Assembly (NCBI RefSeq): GCF_000813145.1
Contig: NZ_BAZF01000003.1
Coordinates: 124,001-188,000, forward strand
Direction: 5' to 3'
DNA: 64,000 bases
From: Geobacter sp. OR-1
GTDB lineage: Bacteria; Desulfobacterota; Desulfuromonadia; Geobacterales; DSM-12255
How positions within the stretch are numbered: position 1 is the first letter of the stretch; every line of letters starts with the position of its first letter. The notes under the pieces are model-generated. The model saw only the letters and a list, made by a program, of their open reading frames with translations, had not been told where the DNA came from and searched no databases. This document shows positions 49,966-60,492 of this stretch, one piece after another. Made by a program: the position numbers and the translations under genes.

Positions 49966-51774
49966 TCAAAAGGCGAAGCAGTCGCAGCCGATTCCCCAGA
50001 ACCGGCCCTCTTGCGGAGACCAGACCTTTTGATGGCTGTGGCAGGCACACCCTTGACGATGCAGCCCGGCTGCCGCACTGCCGCGGTGATACCCGTCATA
50101 ACTGGCTACCGGCGACCAGTCCGGGCTCACCGGAGGAAGCGGGGGAGCGAGGGGAGCAAAATCGCCGCTGGCGTGGACAATCTTCCCATCCATGATGGTC
50201 AGAACTGCCTCGATCCCCTTGATCTCCTCTTCGGGGACAATGAGGTAGTCAGCCGACAGCACCGCCAGGTCGGCAAACTGTCCCACTGCTATCCGCCCCT
50301 TCTTTTCCTCGTCGCCCGAGAACCAGGAGCTCCCCTCGGTGTAAAGCCTGAGTGCTGCGGTCCGGTCGAGGCGGTTTTTATCGTCATACAGCGGCAGGCC
50401 GCCCACGGTCCTGCCGCTGGCAAGCCAGTAAAGGGATACCCACGGGTTGTAGCTCGAAACCCTCGTGGCGTCAGTCCCGGCACCGACCGGTATCCCCATC
50501 TCCAGCATCCGGGCGATGGGCGGGGTCCGCTTGGCCGCCTCGGCGCCATAGCGGGCTACGAAATATTCCCCCTGAAACGCCATCCGGTCCTGAATGGCAA
50601 TGCCGCCACCCAGGCGCTTCACACGCTCCATGTTTTGCTCCGAGATGGTCTCGGCATGGTCGAAAAACCAGCGCAACCCCTGAAACGGCACTTCCCGGTC
50701 GACCTCCTCGAAGATATTGAGGAAGCGGGAGATAGACTCGTCGTAGGTGGCATGCAGACGGAACGGCCAGCGTTTCGCCGCCAGCAGCCCAACTACCTTT
50801 TTCAGCTCTGCCTCCATGACCGGCTGGAGATTGGGGCGCGGTTCCAGGAAGTCCTCGAAATCGGCGGCGGAGAAGACCAGCATTTCGCCGGCGCCGTTCA
50901 TCTTGTAAACATCGCTCCCTTTGCCGGGCGAGGTCATGCCGATCCAGCGGCTGAAGTCGTCGTATTCCTCCTTCGGCTTCTGGGTAAAGAGGTTGTAGGC
51001 GATGCGCAGGGTCAGTTCATCCCTTTCCGCAAGCTGCTCGATGACCCGGTAATCATCGGGGTAGTTCTGAAAACCGCCCCCGGCATCGATGCAGCTGGTG
51101 ATCCCGAGTCGGTTGAGTTCCCGCATGAAGTGGCGGGTAGAATTGACCTGGTCGTCGAATCCGAGCTTCGGTCCCTTGGCCAGGCTTGCATAGAGAATCA
51201 GGGCATTGGGCTTGGCGATGAGAAGCCCGGTAGGATTCCCGACCTTGTCCCGCTGGATTTCCCCACCGGGGAGGTCAGGAGTCTCTTTCGTGTAGCCGAG
51301 CGCTCTCAGTCCGGCCCTGTTGACCATGGCCCGGTCGTACAGGTGCAGGACGAAAACGGGGGTATCAGGGGCAACGGAATTGATCTCATCCAATGTCGGC
51401 ATCCGCTGCTCAACGAACTGGAACTCGGTCCAGCCGCCGATCACCCGCACCCACTGTGGTGGCGGGGTGCGCCGGGCCTGCTCACGGAGCATCTCCAGGG
51501 CCAGTGCCAGGGACGGGACACCGTCCCATCGGAGTTCCATGTTGAAGTTGAGCCCACCCCGGATCACATGGATGTGGGAGTCGTTAAGGCCGGGGATGAC
51601 CCGCCGCCCCTGCAGGTCGATCCGTTTTGTCCTTTCATCTGCGGTGGCAAGAAGTTCCTCCCCCCCGGTTCCCGCTATTCGTCCACCGGATATGGCTACG
51701 GCCGAGACCTGAGGATGGGCAGGATCGAGAGTGGTAATAGCCCCGTTATGCAACAGCAATTCAGGTGCGTTCAT
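49966..51774 (-). CDS. Amidohydrolase, YtcJ-like
   Basis: 602 residues from ATG 51774 with GGCAGGAGGC upstream. Amidohydrolase 3 family: RRVIPGLNDSHIHVIRGG (metal His pair), HATYDES, FFDHAETI, GAGTDATRVSSYNPW (metal Asp). The C-terminus carries extra Cys/His (GCACHSHQ, GIGCDCFAF), which in relatives forms a conserved tail. Hydrolyses a C-N bond, substrate unknown. It lies 58 bases after fdhE in the same direction and may be read with the formate dehydrogenase operon. Confidence 0.92.
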   Translation of the reverse strand: MNAPELLLHNGAITTLDPAHPQVSAVAISGGRIAGTGGEELLATADERTKRIDLQGRRVIPGLNDSHIHVIRGGLNFNMELRWDGVPSLALALEMLREQARRTPPPQWVRVIGGWTEFQFVEQRMPTLDEINSVAPDTPVFVLHLYDRAMVNRAGLRALGYTKETPDLPGGEIQRDKVGNPTGLLIAKPNALILYASLAKGPKLGFDDQVNSTRHFMRELNRLGITSCIDAGGGFQNYPDDYRVIEQLAERDELTLRIAYNLFTQKPKEEYDDFSRWIGMTSPGKGSDVYKMNGAGEMLVFSAADFEDFLEPRPNLQPVMEAELKKVVGLLAAKRWPFRLHATYDESISRFLNIFEEVDREVPFQGLRWFFDHAETISEQNMERVKRLGGGIAIQDRMAFQGEYFVARYGAEAAKRTPPIARMLEMGIPVGAGTDATRVSSYNPWVSLYWLASGRTVGGLPLYDDKNRLDRTAALRLYTEGSSWFSGDEEKKGRIAVGQFADLAVLSADYLIVPEEEIKGIEAVLTIMDGKIVHASGDFAPLAPPLPPVSPDWSPVASYDGYHRGSAAAGLHRQGCACHSHQKVWSPQEGRFWGIGCDCFAF

Positions 51775-51832
51775 GGCTTGCCTCCTGCCTGGTCTGTGGT
51801 GCCGTTTCATCGGCTTAACTGCATTAGCCCCA

Positions 51833-52753
51833 TTAGGCCATGCCGGGATGAAAAAACAGGTTCGGCCCGCCCCGCGACTTCCCCTCTTTGTCCATGAGCA
51901 TATCCAGGGACAGGGTGGCCAGGTCGTCGGCCATGGCATCCATCTCCCGGTCCTGTTCCAGGTACAGGAGCTTCAGGTAGGAGTTGCAGTCGTCGCAGCT
52001 CTCCGCCTTGACCGCAGCGTTCGACCCTTCCAGGGTGTAATGGTTGATCCCGCGGGTGGATTCGCAGCAGCTGCACTTGATCCGCACCATGTGCCACTGC
52101 GAGGCGCAGAGGGAGCAGCAGAGGTAGCGTAATCCCGGGTTTGCTGTAGCACTGCCGACCATGCCGCTCCCCGGGTATGACCCGCATACCGGGCATAACC
52201 CGCCCTGTTCCAGCCTGCCGAACGCATCTTCGCCAAGGGCTGTCGCCATCTGCAGCCAATAGACCTGCAGTGCGGCGGCGACAAACGGCAATTCCCGCGG
52301 CGAAACCTCCGCCAGATCCCCGGTCAGAATCCGGCCGGCCATCTGCTCCAACTCTGCGTCACTCTTTTGCTGCAAACCGGTGATGGTCTCTTGGGTTGCA
52401 TCCGGCAGCGCGGCATTTGTCAGCTGTTGCAGGATCGAAGTCAGCCCATCCCGCCAGGCCGGGTGCCGGGGCCAGGAGTGTACGTCGAGCAGCGGCAGGC
52501 CATGGGTGCGGCATTTTGCCTGTTCGCCGGGATCTGGCCGAGGCAGAGCGGGGAATCGGTTCAGGGCCGCCTGCTGGGCATCCGCAACAATAGCGAGAAA
52601 GTCGAGATACTCTTCCAGGGGATGACCGGGGGCAAGATGACGGAACCTTTCGGCTCGGCGGCTGAACAGGTCTCGTCCGGGGAGGATCGTGTGACGGATC
52701 TCTCCGGCCGGGGCTTCGATCTCATGTGCGAGAATGCCGAGTTCGCTGGTCAT
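51833..52753 (-). CDS. fdhE: Formate dehydrogenase accessory protein FdhE
   Basis: 306 residues. Rubredoxin-like Cys pairs CPVCGSYP, CCSLCASQW, CSCCEST and CDDCNSYLKLLY are in the order seen in FdhE, which binds the catalytic subunit and is needed for activity of exported formate dehydrogenases. Its start overlaps the fdnI stop by four bases. Confidence 0.95.
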   Translation of the reverse strand: MTSELGILAHEIEAPAGEIRHTILPGRDLFSRRAERFRHLAPGHPLEEYLDFLAIVADAQQAALNRFPALPRPDPGEQAKCRTHGLPLLDVHSWPRHPAWRDGLTSILQQLTNAALPDATQETITGLQQKSDAELEQMAGRILTGDLAEVSPRELPFVAAALQVYWLQMATALGEDAFGRLEQGGLCPVCGSYPGSGMVGSATANPGLRYLCCSLCASQWHMVRIKCSCCESTRGINHYTLEGSNAAVKAESCDDCNSYLKLLYLEQDREMDAMADDLATLSLDMLMDKEGKSRGGPNLFFHPGMA

Positions 52754-53382
52754 TTGTCGCCTCCCATCATCTGTCGGAACCAGGCCGGGTGATGCTGCTT
52801 GGCCCAGGGCCGCCTGACCCAGCCGTACAGCATGGCGTCGATACTCTCCTTGGTCCAGATGGCGGCATAGATATGGAAGATGATCAGGGCGATCATGATG
52901 GTTGCCGCCACGGCGTGGACCACGGAAGCGAGACGGATCACTGCGGCCGGAAAGAGGAAGGCGAAATAGGCGCGCCAGATAACGATGCCGGACAGGATGA
53001 GCAGCGCCATGCAGCCGACCAGCAGCCAGAACATGAGCTTCTGGCCGCCGTTGAACTTCTCTGCTTCCGGCATGTTCCGGTCATCGCCGTCCACCACTTC
53101 GCGCACATGTTTCAGCCACTCCTTGTCGGTCGGGGTTATGACATTCAGCTTCCGGTAACTGAAAAACATCACGCCAAAGGAGATGGCCATCGCTGCCCCG
53201 ATGAACGGATGCAGGATGCGGGTCCAGACGCCGCCGCCGAACAGCTGGGTCAGGGGGTAGAAGGCGGGATGAAAGAAGGCGAGCCCGGAGATCGCCAGGA
53301 GGATGAAGGTGATGGCCGACAGCCAATGGTTGGCCCGCTCGAATGGCGTATACCGGAGTATTTTTTTCGGGTCATTTTTCAT
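52750..53382 (-). CDS. fdnI: Formate dehydrogenase cytochrome b subunit
   Basis: 210 residues, four membrane helices with haem-ligating His ([69 protein letters not shown]). Takes electrons from FdnH across the membrane to menaquinone. The C-terminus [11 protein letters not shown] is typical. It overlaps fdnH by 11 bases. Confidence 0.95.
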   Translation of the reverse strand: MKNDPKKILRYTPFERANHWLSAITFILLAISGLAFFHPAFYPLTQLFGGGVWTRILHPFIGAAMAISFGVMFFSYRKLNVITPTDKEWLKHVREVVDGDDRNMPEAEKFNGGQKLMFWLLVGCMALLILSGIVIWRAYFAFLFPAAVIRLASVVHAVAATIMIALIIFHIYAAIWTKESIDAMLYGWVRRPWAKQHHPAWFRQMMGGDK

Positions 53383-54253
53383 CTTCGAACTCCTTCTCGA
53401 TCTCTTCCGAGACCTCGTTGGGACCCTTGGTTACGTAATGGCAAAAGGCGCCTACGGCTACCATGGCCAGGCCCAGTGTGGCCACCGGCTTGGCCGCCCC
53501 CTTCCACAGATCCACCATCGGGCCGATTGAAGGATTCCGGGGTAGGCCGCAGTACGCCTCGGGCTTGTCGGCATGCTGCAGCACGTAGATCACATGCGTG
53601 CCGCCGACCCCTTGCGGGTCATAGATCCCGGCCTTGGCAAAACCACGCTCAGTCAGCTCCCGAACACGCTCCTCGGCGTGGCGGATCATATCCTCCTTGG
53701 TGCCGAACACGATGGCGCCGGTGGGGCAGGTCTTGACGCAGGCCGGTTCCAGCCCCACGGCCACCCGGTCGGAGCAGAGGGTGCACTTGTAGACTTTGCT
53801 GTCCTTTTTCGACAGCCGGGGGATGTTGAACGGGCAGCCGGTGATGCAGTAGCCGCAGCCGATGCAGTTCTCCTCGTGGAAATCCACGATGCCGTTAGAG
53901 TACTGGACGACTGCCCCCGGCGCCGGGCATGCCTTGAGGCAGCCCGGATTCGCGCAGTGCATGCAGCCGTCCTTGCGGATCAGCCATTCCAGACCACGCT
54001 CTGTCTCCACCTCGGCGTAGCGCATCACGGTCCAGGAGTTTTCGGTCAGGTCCAGCGGATTGTCGAGCACGCCATGATTGGTGCCGATGTCGTCGCGGGT
54101 GTCGTTCCACTCCATGCACGCCACCTGACAGGCCTTGCAGCCGATGCATTTGGAGATGTCGATCAGCTTGGCCACCTCCGGGGTTTGGCGCTGTCCGGGC
54201 GAAGGGGTGGTGGTGGCGGAACGTCGGATGATATCAAGTGATTGCAATGCCAT
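53372..54253 (-). CDS. fdnH: Formate dehydrogenase iron-sulfur subunit
   Basis: 293 residues from ATG 54253 (upstream frame is not needed; GGAGATGG is the ribosome site). Four 4Fe-4S motifs: [42 protein letters not shown], and CTLCSDRV with [11 protein letters not shown]-terminal membrane anchor ([18 protein letters not shown]) follows. Passes electrons from FdnG to FdnI; exported with FdnG. Confidence 0.96.
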   Translation of the reverse strand: MALQSLDIIRRSATTTPSPGQRQTPEVAKLIDISKCIGCKACQVACMEWNDTRDDIGTNHGVLDNPLDLTENSWTVMRYAEVETERGLEWLIRKDGCMHCANPGCLKACPAPGAVVQYSNGIVDFHEENCIGCGYCITGCPFNIPRLSKKDSKVYKCTLCSDRVAVGLEPACVKTCPTGAIVFGTKEDMIRHAEERVRELTERGFAKAGIYDPQGVGGTHVIYVLQHADKPEAYCGLPRNPSIGPMVDLWKGAAKPVATLGLAMVAVGAFCHYVTKGPNEVSEEIEKEFEDEK

Positions 54254-54263
54254 GATCCATCTC

Positions 54264-57200
54264 CTATGCCTTCTCGATGTTGACGAGGAACGACTTGAAC
54301 TCCGGGGTCTGGGTGTTCGCATCCCCCACGAACGGGGTCAGGATGTTGGCCAGGTAACCGCGCCTGGCAAGCCCCTTGAAACCCCAGTGAAGCGGTATCC
54401 CCACGGTGTGGACGGTCCTGCCGTTGACCTGGAGCGGCTTGATCCGCTTGGTCACCATTGCCACCGCCCTGATGAAACCCCGGCTGGACCAGACCTTGAC
54501 CCGGTCGCCATCCTTGATTCCCTTTTCCCGGGCCAGTTCCGGGCTTATTTCCACGAACTGCTCCGGTTGCATGATGGACGACAGCCTGGTGTGCTTGGTC
54601 CAGAAGTGGAAGTGCTCGGTGAGGCGATAGGTGGTGGCGGCGTAGGGATACTCCTTACCCTTGCCGAAGGCCTCCAGATCCCCCTTGAAGACCCGGGCCG
54701 CCGGATTGCTGATCACCTTCGGATGCAGAGGATTGGTGTCGATGGGGGTTTCGAACGGCTCGTAATGCTCGGGGAATGGCCCTTCCGCCATCTTGTCTAG
54801 GGCAAACAGCCTGCCGACACCTTCCGGCAGCATGATGAAGGGGTTCATGGCATCGTTTGGCGCGACATCCGGCTTGAAGTCCGGTATGTCGGCACCGCTC
54901 CATTTGGCCCCGTCCCAGCCGATCAGCTTGCGCTTCGGGTCCCATGGTTTGCCTGCCGGGTCACAGGAGGCGCGGTTGTACAGGATGCGCCGGTTGGCCG
55001 GCCAGGCAAAGGCCCAGTTAATGGTGTTGCCCAGGCCCGAGGGGTCGGAGTTGTCTCGCCTGGCCATCATATTCCCCTTTTCCGTCCAGGCCCCGGAATA
55101 GATCCAGCAGCCGCAGGCCGTCGTTCCGTCGTCCCTGAGCTGGGCAAAGCCGTCCAGCTGTTGGCCTTTCATCAGCATGGTCTTGGCCGGGTCCTTGGGA
55201 TCGGGGAGATCGGCCAAAGCCTTGCCGCTGTACTCCATGGCCAGTTCTTCCGCCGACGGGGCGTGGGGACGCTTATAGTTCCAGGTGAGGTTTAGGATCG
55301 GGTCGGGGAAGACGCCCCCTTCTTTGCGGTACAGTTCCCGCAGTTTGAGGAAGATGCCGGCGATGATATCGGCATCAGGCTTGGCCTCACCCGGCGGCTC
55401 GGCACCCTTGAAGTGCCACTGCAGCCAGCGGCCGGAGTTGGTGAGTGACCCGTTCTCTTCGGCGAAACAGGTGGAAGGAAGGCGGATGACCTCGGTCAGG
55501 ATCTTGGTCGGGTTCACATCGTTGTGTTCGCCGTGGTTTTCCCAGAAGCAGGAGGTTTCCGTAGCCAGCGGGTCTATCACCACCAGGTATTTGAGCTTGG
55601 CCAGGGCCACGCCGATCTTGGCCTTGTTGGGGAAGGCGGCCAGCGGGTTGAATCCCTGGCAGAAATAGCCGTTCAGTTTCCCCTGGTGCATCAGTTCGAA
55701 CACCTGGAGCACGTCGTAGACCTTGTCCAGCTTGGGGAGCCAGTCGAAGCACCAGTTGTTTTCCTTGGTTGCGCTATCGCCGAACCAGCTTTTCATCAGG
55801 CTGACATGGAACTTGGCGTAGTTCTGCCAATAGGACATCTGGCCGGGGCGCAGCGGCTTGAGGGCACGTTTGTCGATATAAGCCTGGTAGTCGGTCTCCG
55901 CTTCTCTGGGCATGGTGAGGTAGCCCGGCAGGAGGTCGGACAAGAGTCCCAGGTCGGTGAGCCCCTGGATGTTGGAGTGGCCCCGCAAAGCGTTCATTCC
56001 TCCGCCTGCCATCCCCATGTTGCCCAGCAACAGCTGCACCATGGCCGCGGTCCGGATCATCTGCGATCCGACCGAGTGCTGGGTCCAGCCGAGGGCGTAC
56101 ATGAAGGTCAGGGTGTGGTCAGGTGCCGAGGTGGTGGCAACGATCTCGCACACCTTGAGGAAGGTATCCTTGGGCGTGCCGCAGATACTGCTCACCATTT
56201 CCGGCGTGTAGCGGGCATAGTGTGTTTTTAGCTGCTGCAGCACGCAGCGGGGGTGCTGCAGGGTCTCGTCGATCCTGGCATAGCCGTCCGGACCGAGCTC
56301 ATAGGCCCAGGTGGCTTTGTCGTACTTGCGGCCCGCTTCGTCGTAGCCCGAGAACAGGCCGTCATCGAACTTGTAACCTTCGGCCACGATGAATGGGGCG
56401 TTGGTGTAGGCCTTGACGTATTCGTGCTGGATCTTGTCGTGGGAAAGCAGGTAGTTGATCACCCCGCCGAGGAAGGCGATGTCCGTACCGGTGCGCAGCG
56501 GGGCATAAAGGTCAGCCACAGCTGCCGAGCGGGTAAAGCGGGGGTCCACCACGATGAATTGCGCGTGGTTGTGGGCCTTGGCCTCGGTTACCCATTTGAA
56601 GCCGCACGGGTGCGCCTCGGCGGCGTTGCCGCCCATGACGATGATGACGTTGGCGTTCTTGATATCCACCCAGTGGTTGGTCATTGCGCCGCGACCGAAT
56701 GTAGGGGCCAAACTGGCCACCGTGGGGCCGTGTCAGACCCGGGCCTGGTTGTCGAAGGCCAGGATGCCGGTGCTGCGGATCGCCTTGTGGGTGATATAGC
56801 CCGATTCGTTACTGGATGCTGATGCCGCCAGGAAACCGGTGGTCAGCCAGCGGTTGACCGTAGTCCCGGCATCGTTCTTCGGGATGAAGTTCCGGTCCCG
56901 GTCGTCCTTCATCAGCCGGGCCACCCGCGTAAATGCCTCGTCCCAGGAGATACGCCGCCACTCCTTGGTGCCGGGTGCGCGGTATTCCGGGTATTTGAGC
57001 CGGTTGGGGCTATGGATGAAGTCCACCAGTCCGGCCCCCTTGGGGCAGAGGGTGCCGCGGTTTACCGGATGGTCAGGGTCCCCCTCGATATGGAAAATGG
57101 AAGCCTCGGCGTTTTTCGCCTTGTCCCCGAGGCTGTGCATGATCAAGCCGCAACTCACCGAGCAGTAAGGGCAGGTGTTGCGGGTCTCGCTGCTGCGGGC

Positions 57201-57320
57201 CAGCTTGAACGGCCGCACTTCTGCCAGGGCTTTGTCTGGCGAAAAGCCGAGCATTGCCACTGTAGAACCCCCCAGCCCGCCTGCGCAGACCTTGAAAAAC
57301 GTCCTTCGCGTCACTTTCAT
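54264..57320 (-). CDS. fdnG: Formate dehydrogenase catalytic subunit, selenocysteine
   Basis: 1018 residues if the TGA at 56735-56733 is read as selenocysteine. Codon 196 is also the Sec position of E. coli FdnG (1015 residues), and flanking sequence ([28 protein letters not shown]) agrees. Twin-arginine signal [12 protein letters not shown]: periplasmic. 4Fe-4S motif CPYCSVSC with CPKGAG. Two molybdopterin (bis-MGD) regions follow to the C-terminus [18 protein letters not shown]. Oxidises formate to CO2. A plain gene caller would report two genes here. Confidence 0.96.
56706..56735 (-). promoter_or_regulatory. Sec codon and SECIS hairpin of fdnG
   Basis: UGA at 56735-56733. About 14 bases on, GGCCA-GUU-UGGCC (56718-56706) forms a 5-bp stem with G-U in the loop, at the spacing of known bacterial SECIS elements. 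Folded by eye. Confidence 0.75.
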
Positions 57321-57378
57321 TTCATGCCTCCCTGGTTCGGATGAATTGTTAAAAATGTTCCTGTTTATTTCGGCAGCA

Positions 57379-58767
57379 TCAGAAAAAATAGTAGGCGCAC
57401 AGCCGGACGGTGTTGTCCACGCCGCTCGCCTTGGCACCGCTGACACCGTTGACATTGCCGTACTTGGTCTCGATGTTCTGATATTCCGTGGCCAGCCTGA
57501 TCGCGGCGTTGAGGTCATAGGTGACGTTGGCGTAGATCTGCCGCGACTGTCGCTGGTAATTGGTGATGTTGGCATAGTCGCCGTTGTTAAGCGCATAGCG
57601 GCTGCCGAAGCCGGCGGTGAAACCCAGGTCCTGAATCGGGAAAAACTTGAGCTGGCCGATGAAGGCCCAGTTTCGGGCCGGTTTCTGATTGCCGGCGGCA
57701 TCGAACGTGTTGGAAGTGCTTCCCTGAGTGCCTCCAGCAGGCGTCGTGCCGACTACTGATATTGCGGTAGCGCCGCTGTAGGCAAGATTGCCGGCCTCGT
57801 ACGCCTGTCCCTCGAATGCCAGGGTCATTGCCCGGTTTACCCCGTCCTTTGACCTGAGCAGGGGTGCGAACGTGTAAAGCCCATACCCCCAGGAGGAGAG
57901 GCTGTTATTGGCATTGCTCAGAGCCTTTTCCGTTCCGTATAGTCCGAAAACCCCCACGGTAAGAGGGTTCATGGAAAGGCTCATGTAGCCGGGGGCGGTT
58001 CCCAGCCCTTTGTTGACGTAGAAGATCTGGCCGGCATAGTTCACGCTCGGTCCGTACTGTCCGGTCACACTGCTCTGATTGTCACCGGTCTGGTTCGGGT
58101 CCTGGACGGCAAAGACCAGCTTCAACTGGTGGTCGGCGGTGAAGTCAACCTTCTGGGTGAGCCTGATCTGCGGGATGCGCGGACCGTAGGGTGCTCCCTG
58201 GGGGGCAGCGGTCCTGAAGTCCTCGGTAGAAGCGATCATCGGGGCGAACATATCCCAGTACTGGCCGAACAATACCTGGGTCTGAGGCCAGTCGATGGTG
58301 CCGTATGCGTGGCGGAGCCTCGGCATCGGGCTTTCCGCGGCTCCAGAATTGTCGCCGTAGAAGTCGACCTCCAGGAAGCCGCCGGTCTTGGCCCCGACCA
58401 GGGGGGGACCGTCAATCTTGAACCAGATGCGCGACTGCTTCATGGAGAAGACTGACTGGTCCTGGTTGGCAAATGTTGCCGAGTTGGGGCCTGTACCATT
58501 GATTGACTTCGAAGGGATTGCCCCGGAAATGGGGGTAATGACGCCGTTGCTGCCGAGATTGGTGGAGTTGTAGGCGTAGTCAAGTTTCAGGTAGCCGCCG
58601 ATGGCGAGGTTGAACTTGCTCGTCACCGTGGAGAACATCTTCCCATAGATGCCGGGCGCCACTTCTGCCGAGGGGTGGCTGTCGGTATTGTAATCCGCGG
58701 CTCCGGACAGGGTGGGTGCCACAACAAAAAGAGTTGCGATGGTAAGACCGGTCAAAATTTTCATCAT
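57379..58767 (-). CDS. Outer membrane porin
   Basis: 462 residues from ATG 58767 (GGAGACAA upstream). Signal peptide ILTGLTIATLFVVAPTLSGAA. Beta-barrel composition: alternating aromatic and polar strands (NLAIGGYLKLDYAYNST, SRIWFKIDGPPLV, GFLEVDFYGDNSG, VRLCAYYFF end). Trimeric-porin-like. It lies 58 bases ahead of fdnG in the same direction and is probably its operon leader. Pore selectivity cannot be read. Confidence 0.85.
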   Translation of the reverse strand: MMKILTGLTIATLFVVAPTLSGAADYNTDSHPSAEVAPGIYGKMFSTVTSKFNLAIGGYLKLDYAYNSTNLGSNGVITPISGAIPSKSINGTGPNSATFANQDQSVFSMKQSRIWFKIDGPPLVGAKTGGFLEVDFYGDNSGAAESPMPRLRHAYGTIDWPQTQVLFGQYWDMFAPMIASTEDFRTAAPQGAPYGPRIPQIRLTQKVDFTADHQLKLVFAVQDPNQTGDNQSSVTGQYGPSVNYAGQIFYVNKGLGTAPGYMSLSMNPLTVGVFGLYGTEKALSNANNSLSSWGYGLYTFAPLLRSKDGVNRAMTLAFEGQAYEAGNLAYSGATAISVVGTTPAGGTQGSTSNTFDAAGNQKPARNWAFIGQLKFFPIQDLGFTAGFGSRYALNNGDYANITNYQRQSRQIYANVTYDLNAAIRLATEYQNIETKYGNVNGVSGAKASGVDNTVRLCAYYFF

Positions 58768-59068
58768 TTGTCTCCTTGGTTGGCGTTCTGAAGCCGTAAA
58801 AACTGGTATCGCAATATCCATACCGCATGCTGTCGTTGTAAAGTATAGTAATATCAGTCAGATGGCGCCTGAATCTCTTTGCGGGCCGGATGAACGTGCA
58901 ACAATTTTTGCGGGTTATCTGGACAGGGGAAATGGAAATGGTTAAGTGGTTGCTTAATGTGATGGAATTGAATATTTGTTGCTTATGCAATATTTATTGC
59001 TGCAACTGGGTGCATCCAAGGGACCGGTCCCGTGTGCTATACTTGACGTATAGAAACGGAGGTGGATC
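58768..59068. promoter_or_regulatory. Divergent promoter region, porin / thiol peroxidase
   Basis: 301 bases. Towards the plus strand: TGCTATACT, an extended -10, near 59035-59043; it overlaps the palindrome CTATAC-TTGAC-GTATAG (59037-59053). GGGACCGGTCCC (59020-59031) is a perfect 12-base palindrome. Both could be operators. Towards the minus strand a TATACT lies near 58855. No sigma-54 element was seen. Confidence 0.45.
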
Positions 59069-59689
59069 ATGAAAATTGCAAGATTCTCGACATTGATTTT
59101 CGGTTTTCTGTTCCTACTCGCGACCGGCTGCGGCTTGACAAGCGGAACCAGGATTCCGGTGGACAAAACCTCATCTCTACCCGGTACCACTGTTACCCTC
59201 AGAGGGGAAACGCTGCAGCTCTCCGGAACGCCTCTAACGATCGGGGCACCGCTTCCGGCGACTGCCTTGATCGATGCCAATACCATGAAGAAAACCGACC
59301 TTGCACAGATGAAAGGAAGCGTACTGTTCCTCAACATCGTACCTTCTCTGGATACCAAAGTGTGCGACGCCCAGACGCATTACCTGGGTGAGGCGGGCGC
59401 CAAACTCGGGAAAGGGATTGTGCGGATCACCATCAGCCGTGACACGCCGTTCGCACAGAAGCGTTTTGCACAGGAGGCCAAGCTTACCGATATCACCTAT
59501 CTTTCCGACTATCGGGACGGGTCGTTCGGTCGTGCCACCGGCCTGCTGCAGGCGGATAGCATGCTGCTCGCCAGGGGAGTGATTCTGGTGGATAAGGCTG
59601 GCATAGTCCGCTACATCCAGGTCGTTCCGGAACTGACCCATCTGCCGGACATGGAAGCGGCCTTTGCCAAGGCCGAAGAACTACTCTGA
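59069..59689 (+). CDS. tpx: Thiol peroxidase (Tpx-like), exported lipoprotein
   Basis: 206 residues. Lipobox FLLATGC, so the protein is exported and lipid-anchored, unlike cytoplasmic E. coli Tpx. LNIVPSLDTKVCDAQTHYL holds the peroxidatic Cys. The block that normally carries the resolving Cys reads SRDTPFAQKRFAQEAKL, with Ala where Cys is expected, so it may act as a 1-Cys enzyme with an outside reductant. GGAGG before the ATG. Confidence 0.92.
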   Translation: MKIARFSTLIFGFLFLLATGCGLTSGTRIPVDKTSSLPGTTVTLRGETLQLSGTPLTIGAPLPATALIDANTMKKTDLAQMKGSVLFLNIVPSLDTKVCDAQTHYLGEAGAKLGKGIVRITISRDTPFAQKRFAQEAKLTDITYLSDYRDGSFGRATGLLQADSMLLARGVILVDKAGIVRYIQVVPELTHLPDMEAAFAKAEELL

Positions 59690-59808
59690 ACGGTAAAATG
59701 CAGACGCTGTATCGGGCAATGGTGGTAAAATTAATATATGGGAGTGGAGAGCCGTCTGGCGGAACACACTGCCGGATGCATGAGGCGCGAAGCGAGAGGG
59801 AGCGTGTG

Positions 59809-60237
59809 ATGCAGGAGATCACGGAATATCCGGTACAGGTTTTCTATGATGGATCCTGTTCCCTGTGTACGGCAAAGATGGCGTTCTACCGGGAGAAAGA
59901 GAAAAAGGGGCGTCTTGTCTTCGTAGACATAAGCGCCCCCTCGTTCGATGCGACCCTTTACGATATGCCATTGGCCGCATTCATGTACGAGATGCATGCC
60001 ATCGATCGCTGGGGAGAGGTTTACCGTGGCGTTGATGCCTTCCGGGTGATCTGGCAGGCCTTGCCCTCTTCGTTGTGGTACGGATTACTCGGTACCTTGG
60101 TCAGCCTCCCCGGCATCCATTTCCTTGCCCGGCTCGTTTACCGCACGATAGCCGGGATGAGGAAATTGCTGCCGAAGAGCCATGGGGCCTGCCCGGACGG
60201 GACCTGCAGCCTCGGCAGGGCCAAAGCGTCCCGATGA
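59809..60237 (+). CDS. DCC-family thiol-disulfide oxidoreductase (DUF393)
   Basis: 142 residues from ATG 59809 with GAGGGAG upstream. VQVFYDGSCSLCTAKMAFYREKEKKGRL is the DxxCxxC signature. FVDISAPSFD, AMHAIDRWGEVYRGVDAF and a C-terminal hydrophobic region follow. Genes of this family often sit beside, or are fused to, HTTM or lipase-maturation-factor membrane proteins; here the partner is broken. Confidence 0.9.
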   Translation: MQEITEYPVQVFYDGSCSLCTAKMAFYREKEKKGRLVFVDISAPSFDATLYDMPLAAFMYEMHAIDRWGEVYRGVDAFRVIWQALPSSLWYGLLGTLVSLPGIHFLARLVYRTIAGMRKLLPKSHGACPDGTCSLGRAKASR

Positions 60238-60413
60238 ACCCTTCGTATACGCTACCATGGCTGTTCCCCAAGATGCTGGGTGTGGCCAATTTCCTGGCTT
60301 TTGCCTCTCTCCTCATCCAGGTTCGCGGCCTGTATGGTGCTCAGGGTATTCTCCCGTTATGTACTTATTTGCAGGAGTTATGCTGGCAATTAACTGGTTG
60401 GAGCGATCCATGA
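60234..60413 (+). pseudogene. N-terminal remnant of a lipase-maturation-factor-like gene
   Basis: Starts with ATGA overlapping the DCC stop. NPSYTLPWLFPKMLGVANFLAFASLLIQVRGLYGAQGILP matches the N-terminus of LMF/HTTM-type membrane proteins (usually over 400 residues), then the frame stops after 59 residues. No continuation was found in other frames before the convergent SDR gene, so most of the gene is deleted. Confidence 0.65.
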
Positions 60414-60492
60414 TCGGGCGCTTCCCACCGCTCTCACTGAAAAACTCGAAGCCCGGTTCCTGCACATGCACCCATTTCACGCGATTGCCGGT

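Noticed and set aside
50011-51897. 628-codon plus-strand frame opposite the amidohydrolase
   Set aside because: Antisense shadow; the minus strand has metal-binding motifs and a ribosome site.
55524-56231. Plus-strand frame inside fdnG
   Set aside because: fdnG is continuous through this region and closely matches E. coli FdnG.
56733-57701. Two separate genes for formate dehydrogenase
   Set aside because: The break is a TGA at the known selenocysteine codon 196 with a SECIS hairpin; it is one gene starting at 57320.
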